Of a DNA stretch of 64,000 bases, positions 1 through 9,582 are shown in pieces. The notes beneath the pieces were generated by a model, which was given only the letters and a program-made list of their open reading frames with translations, did no database searches and was not told where the DNA came from. The DNA lies in the NCBI GenBank assembly GCA_012270795.1, contig JAAXHO010000213.1:18778-82777 (forward strand), read 5' to 3'. The position numbers and the translations under genes are program-made. The DNA comes from Candidatus Poribacteria bacterium (GTDB lineage: Bacteria > Poribacteria > WGA-4E > WGA-3G). The stretch's first letter is position 1. Every line of letters starts with the position of its first letter.

Positions 1-187
1 CACCGATAATCATTCGCGAAAGAGAACGCGCCAATTCACAAGTGACATTTGTCTCCATATTGTTGATCTCACCCCAACCTGTAACATCCATGTTGGTTTC
101 AATCTTGACGTACGCTTTTGCACCCATTGGAAACGCTTCAAGGTTCGTCACACGAATTTGTGAACCTTTATCTTCATATTCTGCCAT
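1..187 (-). CDS. Mandelate racemase/muconate lactonizing enzyme family protein, N-terminal part (truncated by window edge)
   Basis: Reverse complement from ATG at 187 reads MAEYEDKGSQIRVTNLEAFPMGAKAYVKIETNMDVTGWGEINNMETNVTCELARSLSRMIIG, resembling an enolase-superfamily N-terminal domain. Confidence 0.55.
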   Translation of the reverse strand, partial: MAEYEDKGSQIRVTNLEAFPMGAKAYVKIETNMDVTGWGEINNMETNVTCELARSLSRMIIG

Positions 188-592
188 GTTCAATACATCC
201 TTTCTATGTTTTTCTTAAGTTTTCCACAATTCCTAAAGTTTGTCAACTACTTACTACACAAGGTTAGGGGTGTGTAAAGTTTTGGCATGTGGCGATTCTG
301 TACCCAAATCCACACTATCAGCCGATAGCCGACTGCTGAAAGTCATTGGATATATATTGGAAATTCCAATAAACAAACACAATAAAACAAAGCATCCTAA
401 CACCACATAATGTATAATATTACTATGAAAATTAAAATTCAAAATCTCAACTCAAAAAACATCTTAAAATGAAGAAAATTTCCCGAGAAAAACTGTTCCA
501 AAAACCTGAAAAATGAAAAAACTGAAAAATTTTTAACGTTTTCGAAAAAAACCTCTTTCAGACCTTTCAACGACTGGGCTGAAAGCCAATTT

Positions 593-640
593 GCAAAACA
601 TACCACGGTATGTTATTTCATACCACGTGGTATGTTTTGC
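593..640. repeat. 48-bp inverted repeat with nested dyads (GCAAAACATACCACG ... CGTGGTATGTTTTGC)
   Basis: 15-bp perfect arms read directly; inner ATACCACGTGGTAT palindrome. Confidence 0.85.
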
Positions 641-877
641 AGAATCAGTACTATCTAAAATTGAAAGTTTAATTTCATTAATTCAACAAAAAAATAAACA
701 AAAAATGTAATGTATACAGAACTTACGCATTCCCCCCGCTTGCGGGGGATTGGGGGGCGGATAAAGGGGGTTCTCAAATAGAATTGGTATAATAACGTGA
801 GTTTGATAAAACAATTCAATTTTGAATATGGTGTTTCGTAGACGTTCATCTTGGTTGAAAACCAGAACAAGTCCCTT

Positions 878-1027
878 GCTCCGTAGGAGCAATATGTTTA
901 TAGCAACTGTCCAACACAGCACCCCGCTCCGTAGGAGCGGTATGTGGTTTCAGCACACATAGCACTCCGCTGGAGTGCGAGAACTTGAAAATCCGATTTT
1001 CTATAAACATAGCACTCCGCTGGAGTG
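878..1027. repeat. Cluster of REP-like palindromes (GCTCCGTAGGAGC / CACTCCGCTGGAGTG) with conserved tail ATATGTTTATAG
   Basis: Several palindromic stems in alternating orientation next to TATGTTTATAG or CTATAAACATA. Confidence 0.8.
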
Positions 1028-1675
1028 GTGCGATTTATTCGGTTTCAAATTTGAGTAGGTGTGATATAGCGTGTTGGATTCCTCTAAACCATTCAGTCAA
1101 ACCCACTTTAATATTATTTTCAAACTCACGTTATAATATAAACAATACTATAAAAAAAGCAAATAAACCACAACAAACGTTAAAAATACTTGACAAACAT
1201 TATCATGCATGTTATAATATACTTCACACATGAAACTTATGATAAAATATTATAACCACATCTATAAAACTGACACATTCTACTCATAAAAGGATAACAA
1301 ATTTCAAAATGTTACACTTTTCAAAAAAATATTTTTTCAATTTACAAGAAAACACCCGTAACCCCTTGCTAACACTGGGTTTACAGCACATTATAAATGT
1401 TACCAAAAAAACGAAAAAAGTGTCCATTTGGTAACATTTTAAGGAAAATCGTCCAATAAAAACGTGAAATAAACACAACTTCGTAGAGAAAATTAACAAC
1501 ATCTCCCACAAGAAAATGTAATCACTGGGGTTGAAAACACCTCCCACACAACAGTGTTTTTTGACAATTGAATGTCTCTGCAAGGTAAATTAATCTTATT
1601 GTATCAATTATTGGATTTTGCTAAAATACTGTTGCACAATAAAAATGTTACGCACAATGAAATCGGAGAAAGACA

Positions 1676-2578
1676 ATGGCGGAAACCGTTTTTGTAGGAG
1701 ATCATGAAGTTACATTTCCAGGACCACACCTTGGTGTGTTAAGGGATTGCAATGCTGTGCTGGAATCAGCAGAAGAGCTGCATCAACAAATAGCAGAAGA
1801 TGGGTATTTACTTGTTCGTGGGTTAATAGACAAAGATAAGATGATTGCTGCACGACGTGCTATTCTTGAACATGCTAAAGAGAACGGAAAAGATGAAGTA
1901 TTTAAACCGGGAACAGAAATGATGGATGCTGTCGCAGGTCCTGGTAGTCCGGGACGAACAATGGGAGCCCAAGATGTCACACACCATCCTGATGTTTTGT
2001 CAGTATTGGAGGGTGATGAGCTTTTTGCTTTCTTCCGTAAGTTCTTTAGTGGGGATACCCGTACCTTTGACTACAAGTGGCTTCGGTTTGTTCGTCCTAA
2101 TGGTTGGTCTGGACCACATTTTGATTTCGTTTACATGGGGAGAGGATCAAAACAACTACATACCTGTTGGATTCCCTTCGGTGATGTACCTGCGACAATG
2201 GGGACGTTGACAGTGCTTGTCGGTTCGCATAACCTACCAAGTTTTGCACCCGTACGTGACACCTATGGAAGAACTGATGTTGACAAGGATGGAACACCAG
2301 GCCATTTTGGTCGCGACCCTATGGCAATCAGTGAAAAGTACGGTGGAGAATGGCAAACAGCGGATTTTGAAATGGGGGATATCATCGTCTTCACAATGCA
2401 CACAATGCACACATCTACAAAGAATCTATCAGATCGGTGGCGAATCAGTTGTGATATCCGGTTTCAACCTGCAGAACATCCAATTGATGAACGATGGATC
2501 GGGAAAAATCCCATTTCTCACACAGGTGGACAAAAGATATCTTTTGAGGAAGCTAAGAAACAGTGGGGATTGGAATAG
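1676..2578 (+). CDS. Phytanoyl-CoA dioxygenase family protein (Fe(II)/2-oxoglutarate oxygenase)
   Basis: 300 aa; HFDFVYMGRGSKQLHTCWIPFGDV and late His/Arg region typical of PhyH; SD-like GGAG upstream. Confidence 0.85.
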   Translation: MAETVFVGDHEVTFPGPHLGVLRDCNAVLESAEELHQQIAEDGYLLVRGLIDKDKMIAARRAILEHAKENGKDEVFKPGTEMMDAVAGPGSPGRTMGAQDVTHHPDVLSVLEGDELFAFFRKFFSGDTRTFDYKWLRFVRPNGWSGPHFDFVYMGRGSKQLHTCWIPFGDVPATMGTLTVLVGSHNLPSFAPVRDTYGRTDVDKDGTPGHFGRDPMAISEKYGGEWQTADFEMGDIIVFTMHTMHTSTKNLSDRWRISCDIRFQPAEHPIDERWIGKNPISHTGGQKISFEEAKKQWGLE

Positions 2579-2726
2579 GTATGTAAGAATTTCTCATTAC
2601 AGTATTATAACTCAAGATACCGTATAGTAGCATAAACTTCCAGTTTGTGCATCTATTTCCAAAGTCTTCTCCGGAGACTTTAAGGTAATCATTTATTCTT
2701 TAGGTATACATATCTGTTTCTGTCGC

Positions 2727-3128
2727 TTACTCCGTTGAGTAGAGTTCAATAATTCCTGTTGAGAACGAAATTTTAATATCAAAATGTGACAAGAAATTTA
2801 AGCCTAATACACCATCTATAGTTGATCCAATAGGTAAGTCGTGGCATAAGACATCAATGTTTTCAACAGTCTCTCCAATTGCGGTTAATTTACGGACGGT
2901 TATGATTTTTGCAGGTAAAATACCGCTGCCTGTGGTAAGTAGCACTACTTGTTTTGGATTTGAGAGATCGTATCCCAAACCTGAAGCAATTTTTGTTGGA
3001 ATTGAGGTGTCTGATGATCCTGTGTCTAAAGCAACAATCAAATCTCGATAGTTACCACCATTGATACTTTCAACTTTAATCGGTAATCTGATTAACCTTT
3101 GTGAGTGATTAAACGAAATATGTCCCAT
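2727..3128 (-). CDS. Retropepsin-like aspartic protease
   Basis: 133 aa with ALDTGSSDTSIP and GVLGLNFLSHFDI, typical of clan AA single-domain aspartyl proteases. Confidence 0.8.
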   Translation of the reverse strand: MGHISFNHSQRLIRLPIKVESINGGNYRDLIVALDTGSSDTSIPTKIASGLGYDLSNPKQVVLLTTGSGILPAKIITVRKLTAIGETVENIDVLCHDLPIGSTIDGVLGLNFLSHFDIKISFSTGIIELYSTE

Positions 3129-3355
3129 TACAGTAAGTAATGCATTCCTTCCGGTAGTTCACCCGTATAACGAATCGCTGCACTGCCATTATATTGTCCA
3201 GAGACTTCATAAATATCATCTCGAGCTTCACTATGAGCAAAAACAATCCCTGACAACAGTTCAGTATTTTCACTGTGTTCACAATCAATGATAAACAACC
3301 ACTGATCGGGATATTTCTCAGTCATCTCTTCAAGGGTCATTCGTTGGTTTGACAT
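3128..3355 (-). CDS. Small conserved-type protein coupled to the retropepsin gene
   Basis: 75 aa; stop codon overlaps protease start (TAATG). Confidence 0.65.
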   Translation of the reverse strand: MSNQRMTLEEMTEKYPDQWLFIIDCEHSENTELLSGIVFAHSEARDDIYEVSGQYNGSAAIRYTGELPEGMHYLL

Positions 3356-3437
3356 TTATGTTTCCTCCTTTTGCGAAGATATCAATATCACGACTAAAGT
3401 CCATATAATTATATCACATTTCAAGGGATATTGCCAA

Positions 3438-4840
3438 TCATTTCAATAGCGACCAATCAGGTTTGTCTTCGGGATCACCGAGGGGACCGTGTGCGTTACG
3501 GATAATACGACGTTGTGCGTCATACCAATCCGTGTAACTTGTCGCAGGTTGGAGTTTGTCGTTACGGGCATCCATAAGGTTTATGAGGGTATTTTCCATT
3601 TCGTCTGCCAACGTTTTTGCGTTGGGATCGTCAATCAGATTGTTCATTTGCAGCGGGTCTGCTACTATGTCACATAACATCCGTTTGCCGTTAAGCCAAC
3701 GCGCATAACTATGGGTTTTTGTGCGGAGGCCACGCCACTCGTTGCCATCAACAAGGTAATCATAAGTAGCACCAAAGTTCATCGTCAGGACAACTTCCTG
3801 TTTAAATGCATCCCCTACTCCTCGCCAAGAGGTCGATAAATCATAACCTTCCACAGTTCGCGGTATTTGAATATCACACAGACTGCAGAGTGATGGGAAT
3901 AGATCAACAGGTGAAGTAAGTGTATCACATAGACGATTACCTTCAAAAACACTCGGTAAACGCATAATCAGTGGCACTTTGATGGATTCCTCGTAAGGTT
4001 CTCTCTTTGCCCAGAAATTGATACCTTGTGCACCGCCTTGTGTGCCGTGGTCAGAACCAAAAACGAGTAGTGTGTTTTCAACACGTTCTGTCTTCTCAAG
4101 ATATTCCATCAACGCTCCTAACATATCGTCTACTGCTAAGATCATAGCAAGATAGTGTCGGTATGCATTTTTAGATCGTTCTCGTTGGTTTTCTGACACG
4201 TTTTCAGGAAGATGGAGTTTGTCAGGTAATCTGTGTCATAGTATTCCTGCGGGGCATGTTCATAAGGAGTATTGTGTGCTTGATGCGGAGATATAAACAA
4301 ACAAAATGGCATATCATCGTCCATGTTATCCATAAACTGGAAGGCATATCTGTTTAATGCATCAGTTTCATATCCTTTCCATCTTTCGTTTCGCCAATTG
4401 TCCAGATTCACTGTGCCGTTGAAATAATCGGTATGGAAGTTGTAACCCCGCCAATATTGGAATCCGAGTCGGTCACGTCCTTCAGGTACATAGTCACGTC
4501 CACCGATTTCAGGGAATGAACCTGTGTGGAGATGCCATTTACCGATCCAAGCAGTTTGGTACCCGTTCCTGCTAAAAACATCACCGATGCCGATCTCATC
4601 GTGTCGAGTATTGACGAAATTGATAAGGTGTCCAGTAGTCTGTGGGTGTCGTCCTGTGAGTAGCATGGAACGATAAGGTGTGCAGACAGGCACCGTGGCA
4701 ATTGCGTTTGAGAAAACAGTACCTTCCTGTGCAAGCCGATCAATGTGTGGTGTTTCAATCTGCGTTTCACCATAAACAGGCAATGAACAAGCACGGATTT
4801 GATCTGCAAGAAGATAAACAATGTTCGGTTTGTTTGTCAT
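3438..4840 (-). pseudogene. Type I sulfatase (formylglycine-dependent), split by a single frameshift near 4223-4226
   Basis: ORF 4142..4840 carries the N-terminal part with CTPYR and LTGRHP; ORF 3438..4199 carries the C-terminal part (FGSDHGTQGG). Adding one base restores YLDKLHLPENVSENQRERSKNAYRHYLAMI. Confidence 0.85.
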
Positions 4841-4851
4841 GACATAAAAAA

Positions 4852-5997
4852 TTAGAATTTTAATCCTAAACTGACACGATGTGCATCTTGCAAATGTCTG
4901 AAGTCAGCATAAGCGTAATCAAATGAAATCATTGTTTCTCGGAATTTCAAGTGTATGCCTAAACCGAGAGTCAGTCCCTCCTCATCGTCACTTCGGTCAG
5001 GACCTAATCGGTATTTGTAACCAGCTCGAATAGCTGCGGACTTTCTATACCAATATTCAACACCAAGGTTTAACCGTTCACTGTTATCATTTGGATGGTT
5101 GCCATCAAGTGCAACAGTGAGTAAGTTGTTGTCATTATCAATTAGGTCGTAAGCAATACCGAGACGAAAATTTGAGGGAAGTGGATACTCAATGGTGTCC
5201 AATTCTGCTTTTCTTGCTGGATTCGTCGTATCTGGGAAGGGATGATATTCAGCGATTAGTTCATCCCCAGCTTGTTCAACACCAGTTTCAAGATCAGACC
5301 CGCCAAAACGCATCTCTGGTCCAAAGTTCGAGAACGACATACCGATTCGCAAACTTCGCCAACCTGTATGATATAACGTCCCAACATCAATTGCAACACC
5401 CCTTGCATTTGCACGATGTATCTGTTGATGAATGTATTTCAGATTGATACCGAGAGATAACTTAGTACCAGATTCCTTTTGATAGAGTTCCCTTGAATAT
5501 GCTAATGAAACTGCAGAGTCCCATGCGGAATACCAAAGTCCAGTACCATCAGGTTTTTCAAGAGTTGTTATTTCTGTATCAGGGACGTTAAGAAAGGTGA
5601 CACTCGCACCTAAAGTGCCGACTTTATCTATAGGTGTTGCAAATGCAAGATAGTTGTATCGGACATCTGCAAACCATATTGTGTGCGTGTCAGAAAAACT
5701 TGTCTTTTCCAGTTGACTTAACCCCGCAGGATTCCAATAGATAGTTGTGACATCGTTAGCAATAGCACTGAATGCTCCGCCTAAACTGTCCACACGCGCG
5801 CCCGGCCCTATTTTGAGAAATTGTGCTCCTGCAGTACCAACATTCGTTGTCGCATAACTCGTAAATGTCAAGGATACAAAGAGAAACGCTAAAAACAATA
5901 ATGAAAAAAGAGGATTGTAGTTGGTTAACATATTACTTTTTGACATTCTTACTAACCCAAGAATATCTTTCTGTTTTGAGTTCATATCATTGTCCAT
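4852..5997 (-). CDS. PorV/PorQ family outer-membrane beta-barrel-like protein
   Basis: 381 aa; GTAGAQFLKIGPGARVDSLGGAFSAIANDVTTIYWNPAGLSQL; signal peptide. Confidence 0.8.
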   Translation of the reverse strand: MDNDMNSKQKDILGLVRMSKSNMLTNYNPLFSLLFLAFLFVSLTFTSYATTNVGTAGAQFLKIGPGARVDSLGGAFSAIANDVTTIYWNPAGLSQLEKTSFSDTHTIWFADVRYNYLAFATPIDKVGTLGASVTFLNVPDTEITTLEKPDGTGLWYSAWDSAVSLAYSRELYQKESGTKLSLGINLKYIHQQIHRANARGVAIDVGTLYHTGWRSLRIGMSFSNFGPEMRFGGSDLETGVEQAGDELIAEYHPFPDTTNPARKAELDTIEYPLPSNFRLGIAYDLIDNDNNLLTVALDGNHPNDNSERLNLGVEYWYRKSAAIRAGYKYRLGPDRSDDEEGLTLGLGIHLKFRETMISFDYAYADFRHLQDAHRVSLGLKF

Positions 5998-6022
5998 ATA
6001 TTTCTCCTAAATCGTAGTTCAG

Positions 6023-9000
6023 TTATCTGATAATTGCAAACCGACCAATCTTGTTTCCAATTACATCGTTTTCTTCATTTTTCGCTTCTACATGGAAAAT
6101 ATAAACACCACTTGCGAGTGCTTGGTTATAGCGGTTAAGCAGGTCAAATTCAGCAGTACCCCCCTTGTCTCCTTGTGCTAAGCGTTCTTCCGAATTGAAC
6201 TTGGCATTACTCTCGTGTTTGATTTCACGAACCAATTCACCTGCTAATGTATATATCCGAATAGTACATCGTGGCGGTAGTCGTGTGAAAAAGACCTTAT
6301 CTGTACCTTCAGAGGTAACTGCTCTATTTGTAACAAAATATGGATTTGGAACGACGCGGATTTTCCCGAGGTCATCTTTGATATTTTTATCTTCAAGTGT
6401 TACTTTTTCTGATGTTAGCAGTTGCTCATCACCGTCCTGTGGGGCACTGATGCCTCCCATTTCAACAGTAAATACATTCCCTGCAGATATTTCCCCATTT
6501 GGATCAGCGATATATACATAAGCACCGCTTATGTATATATGAAAAAGATTGGGGGTATCTTCTCGTTTATATTCGTCACGCCAACCAGCAGCTGTACGAA
6601 TTGCATATCCATCTGCTTGTTCTTCCTTGAAAGGAATCTCCTCATTTGTATCCTCGTCAACTACTTTGACATCTGTATCATTAATGAAGGTGATTGAATA
6701 TGTGTGTGGGCGATAATATGTTGCCCAATAGATGTTGGGCCCGGTAGTAGTGCTTCTTGAGTGCGCCTCATTTTGGAGATCTACTGACCAACCATGCACT
6801 GAACCCTTAGTAAGTTCAACTTTATTTATAGAGTTAGCTGTGAGGCTATCATAAGATACATCAACCCCAGTTATTTTCAAAATAATGCCGTCAAACATTG
6901 GTGAGAGAACTTCAACAGCCTCTTGATGTTCTGGGTCATACCAACCAAACGTTTGCTTTTCAACGACAGTTTTGTTGGTAGTGGTATCAATGATTTCATA
7001 AGCAGGAGGTTGATATCCAGGACCAGTGATATAAGCCCCAGAATCAATCTGTTTAGCACCATACCAAACAATCTTATATCCATGTCCTAAAACTTTGTCA
7101 GGTGCCAATACCATTGGTTCAACGGTGACAGATACAGCCTCATTTGGCACCAATTCTACAGAAGGTTCTTTATATCCTGCTGGGTGTGCCCGTGGTACGA
7201 CATGCACCATCGTTTCATTCTGACTGCTCTCCATAACGGGCAACCCTCCTTCAGGATTACCCGTATCATAAGCCGTGACAGCATAAGTATATTGAATTCC
7301 GTTGGTTAATCCAGTATCCGTATAGAAGCTCTTTATACCCGCATTTTCACCGAGTGCTTGTGATTTGGTAGAGACAACTTGGAATATATCACCTGCAACT
7401 GGGGGGCCTGAGGGACCATCGGTAATTGTAACGTACAACCCACCGAAATATATCTGTTCACCAGAACGGTATGTTCCATCAGGATAAGGTTCGCCTGTAT
7501 TTGGATCCTTGATGACGACATACCCACCACCATCTGATGGAAAATCGGAATTATATGCCAACACTTCCCAATGCGTGGTGTTAATCACTTCAAAAGATGT
7601 GCTGGAATTGAATTTTATAAGATATGTTGCACTTTCAAAAAAAGCACTAAAAAAGGGTTCATCTCCCATGTTTTCAATAGTTGCATCGGACTGTTTACCA
7701 ACGTGCTCTACAGTAAAGTAATTACGGGAAGTGCTCGGTTTATCAAACTCCATCAACAATTTCCAATCTTCAACGGGTTTACCTGTTTTTTCATCGTAAG
7801 CAGTATCAAGTCTATAAACTCTATACCCTTCAAATACTTTCTCGCGATCGAATGGGTCTGCATATTCTTCTATATTCTTACTGACACCGTCATCAACCCA
7901 ACCATCTTCACTTTCCCAGATGAGTGTTATCTGTTCATCGGCGGGGTAAGCTGTTACCTTCGGGGAGGGTGGCGGTGCAGCTGCACTATAATCGTCATCG
8001 TACAATTTTTGTGCTTCATCCGCTGCTACTTGCAAGCCAGCAAGTCCTTCACCGATAGCGACTGCTATGATGACGTTGAATGACTCATCTGGAGCAAGTG
8101 ATTCAACCGGACCGTAGGATTGGATAAAACGTTGGTCATCATAGTTTGCGGGGAGTGGCTCAATACCTGGGGTGCTAATGAGAGCGTACATCTCTGCATC
8201 AGTTGATGGATCGGTGTCAATAGTGATGCGTTTGTGTGCTGTAAAAGGGATTTTTGCTGCAGCATCTTGTGCGTCATTCCCTATATAAGCATCCAATACG
8301 CGTAAACCGATGTATCCGGGTGCGGATCCATTTGAAAAACCGTAAGAAAGATAACGGTTCGGATGTTTATCAGGATTGAGGCTATCAGCCGTTTGATCTA
8401 ATGCAACAAAATCATCCGCTGAGTAATTTGCTGTGCCAGTTTCGTTACTGGAGATATCAACATCATACCGGAATGCCATAAATACATCTTCAAGCGTGTC
8501 TTCTCCAACATTCTTGACGTTGTATTCAATGATAAAAAAGTCGTAAAGTGGTGCGTAACTCCATTGATAGCAGTTGACATCAAGCTCTAAACCGAGTACG
8601 ACATCTTTGTTCACTTCTGTATTCGTATCCGTGCATTTGAATCTAATAACTTGTTGCGTCTGTGTCCCCTTGGCTGTTAGACCGGGTTTTTGTGAATATA
8701 TATTTACCATTTCCCCCGTTTCAGGATGTGGAATTGGTATAGGCCATATTTCACTTTGCCTACCGTCTGCCTCTGCTACTCCGACTTCCCCATTCTTTTT
8801 CGCACCAATCCAGATGTCCCCTTCATATATATAGGAGTCGTTTGTTCCTGCGGGCCACCACCCTGAGGGGTTCAGCGTGGGATTACTTGGAAACCCCACA
8901 ACGCCTGTATTGAAAATAGCACTTGAAAGATTTCCGACATCAAGTGCTTCCCATTCTTCTGCTGCATTTGCAGATAGGACTGTAAAAGTAATAACCGTAA

Positions 9001-9028
9001 TTAACAAACTATTTCGCAGTAATTTCAT
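6023..9028 (-). CDS. Large secreted protein with C-terminal FlgD/T9SS-type-A-like sorting domain
   Basis: 1001 aa; signal peptide; C-terminus IRVVPNPYFV...TRLPPRCTIRIYTLAGELVREI...LASGVYIFHVEA...GRFAIIR. Confidence 0.75.
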   Translation of the reverse strand: MKLLRNSLLITVITFTVLSANAAEEWEALDVGNLSSAIFNTGVVGFPSNPTLNPSGWWPAGTNDSYIYEGDIWIGAKKNGEVGVAEADGRQSEIWPIPIPHPETGEMVNIYSQKPGLTAKGTQTQQVIRFKCTDTNTEVNKDVVLGLELDVNCYQWSYAPLYDFFIIEYNVKNVGEDTLEDVFMAFRYDVDISSNETGTANYSADDFVALDQTADSLNPDKHPNRYLSYGFSNGSAPGYIGLRVLDAYIGNDAQDAAAKIPFTAHKRITIDTDPSTDAEMYALISTPGIEPLPANYDDQRFIQSYGPVESLAPDESFNVIIAVAIGEGLAGLQVAADEAQKLYDDDYSAAAPPPSPKVTAYPADEQITLIWESEDGWVDDGVSKNIEEYADPFDREKVFEGYRVYRLDTAYDEKTGKPVEDWKLLMEFDKPSTSRNYFTVEHVGKQSDATIENMGDEPFFSAFFESATYLIKFNSSTSFEVINTTHWEVLAYNSDFPSDGGGYVVIKDPNTGEPYPDGTYRSGEQIYFGGLYVTITDGPSGPPVAGDIFQVVSTKSQALGENAGIKSFYTDTGLTNGIQYTYAVTAYDTGNPEGGLPVMESSQNETMVHVVPRAHPAGYKEPSVELVPNEAVSVTVEPMVLAPDKVLGHGYKIVWYGAKQIDSGAYITGPGYQPPAYEIIDTTTNKTVVEKQTFGWYDPEHQEAVEVLSPMFDGIILKITGVDVSYDSLTANSINKVELTKGSVHGWSVDLQNEAHSRSTTTGPNIYWATYYRPHTYSITFINDTDVKVVDEDTNEEIPFKEEQADGYAIRTAAGWRDEYKREDTPNLFHIYISGAYVYIADPNGEISAGNVFTVEMGGISAPQDGDEQLLTSEKVTLEDKNIKDDLGKIRVVPNPYFVTNRAVTSEGTDKVFFTRLPPRCTIRIYTLAGELVREIKHESNAKFNSEERLAQGDKGGTAEFDLLNRYNQALASGVYIFHVEAKNEENDVIGNKIGRFAIIR

Positions 9029-9092
9029 AGTTCTTCCCCTCTAATTTGTAATGTAGTGCATAGAAAATCTAAATAGATTTGTTCTTTTGTAT

Positions 9093-9467
9093 TCATGATG
9101 AAGGTTGTAAAGTATAAGGTTGAATCAAAATATCTGCAGAAATCCCAAGACCTTTGTGTAATTTCCGAATCATATCCAAAGACAGAGTGCGGTGTCTATT
9201 TAAGATTTCCGATACGCCTGAACGTGAACCGATAAAAGGTTCAAGGTCGTGTTCAGAGAGCTCTTGACTCTCCATATAGTGAAGGATCGCGTCAATAGGA
9301 TCTGATGGTGGAATTGGATAATGTTCATTTTCATAAGCATCCACCAATGTCACAAGAACATCTAATTTATCACCTTCTGGTGAACCGTAACTCGCGTCCC
9401 AAAGTTGTTCTATATTTTTTAAAGCATCGTTATAATCTGCTTCAGTTCTGATTGGTTTAACTTCCAT
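9093..9467 (-). CDS. HigA-type antitoxin / HTH-domain protein
   Basis: From MEVKPIRTEADYNDALKNIEQLWDA... with C-terminal HTH (IGSRSGVSEILNRHRTLSLDMIRKLHKGLGI); SD-like TAAGG upstream of ATG at 9467. Confidence 0.85.
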   Translation of the reverse strand: MEVKPIRTEADYNDALKNIEQLWDASYGSPEGDKLDVLVTLVDAYENEHYPIPPSDPIDAILHYMESQELSEHDLEPFIGSRSGVSEILNRHRTLSLDMIRKLHKGLGISADILIQPYTLQPSS

Positions 9468-9477
9468 AATTATTACC

Positions 9478-9536
9478 TTATACCGTAACGGCATTGATTC
9501 TATCATATTCTTGATGCTGCGCGATATAACTCTCAT
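9478..9536 (-). pseudogene. Internally deleted HigB-family toxin remnant
   Basis: Starts MRVIS (HigB-like N-terminus); the alternate frame then reads AQHQEYDRINAVTV*, matching the HigB C-terminal THxEYDxIDAxTI; lies directly upstream of higA. Confidence 0.7.
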
Positions 9537-9582
9537 GCAGGTATTATACCATAACAGTAGGATTGTTTTTCAGTAAATTTAA

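Noticed and set aside
655-922. Overlapping minus-strand ORFs of 71 and 79 aa
   Set aside because: They run through palindromic repeats (GGGGG tracts, GCTCCGTAGGAGC) with no credible protein family; likely spurious.
1284-1583. 99-aa minus-strand ORF
   Set aside because: Low-complexity, AT-rich intergenic region upstream of the PhyH gene; no recognisable domain or SD.
7571-8083. 170-aa plus-strand ORF antisense to the 1001-aa protein
   Set aside because: Shadow ORF; the opposite strand has a clear signal peptide and C-terminal domain.
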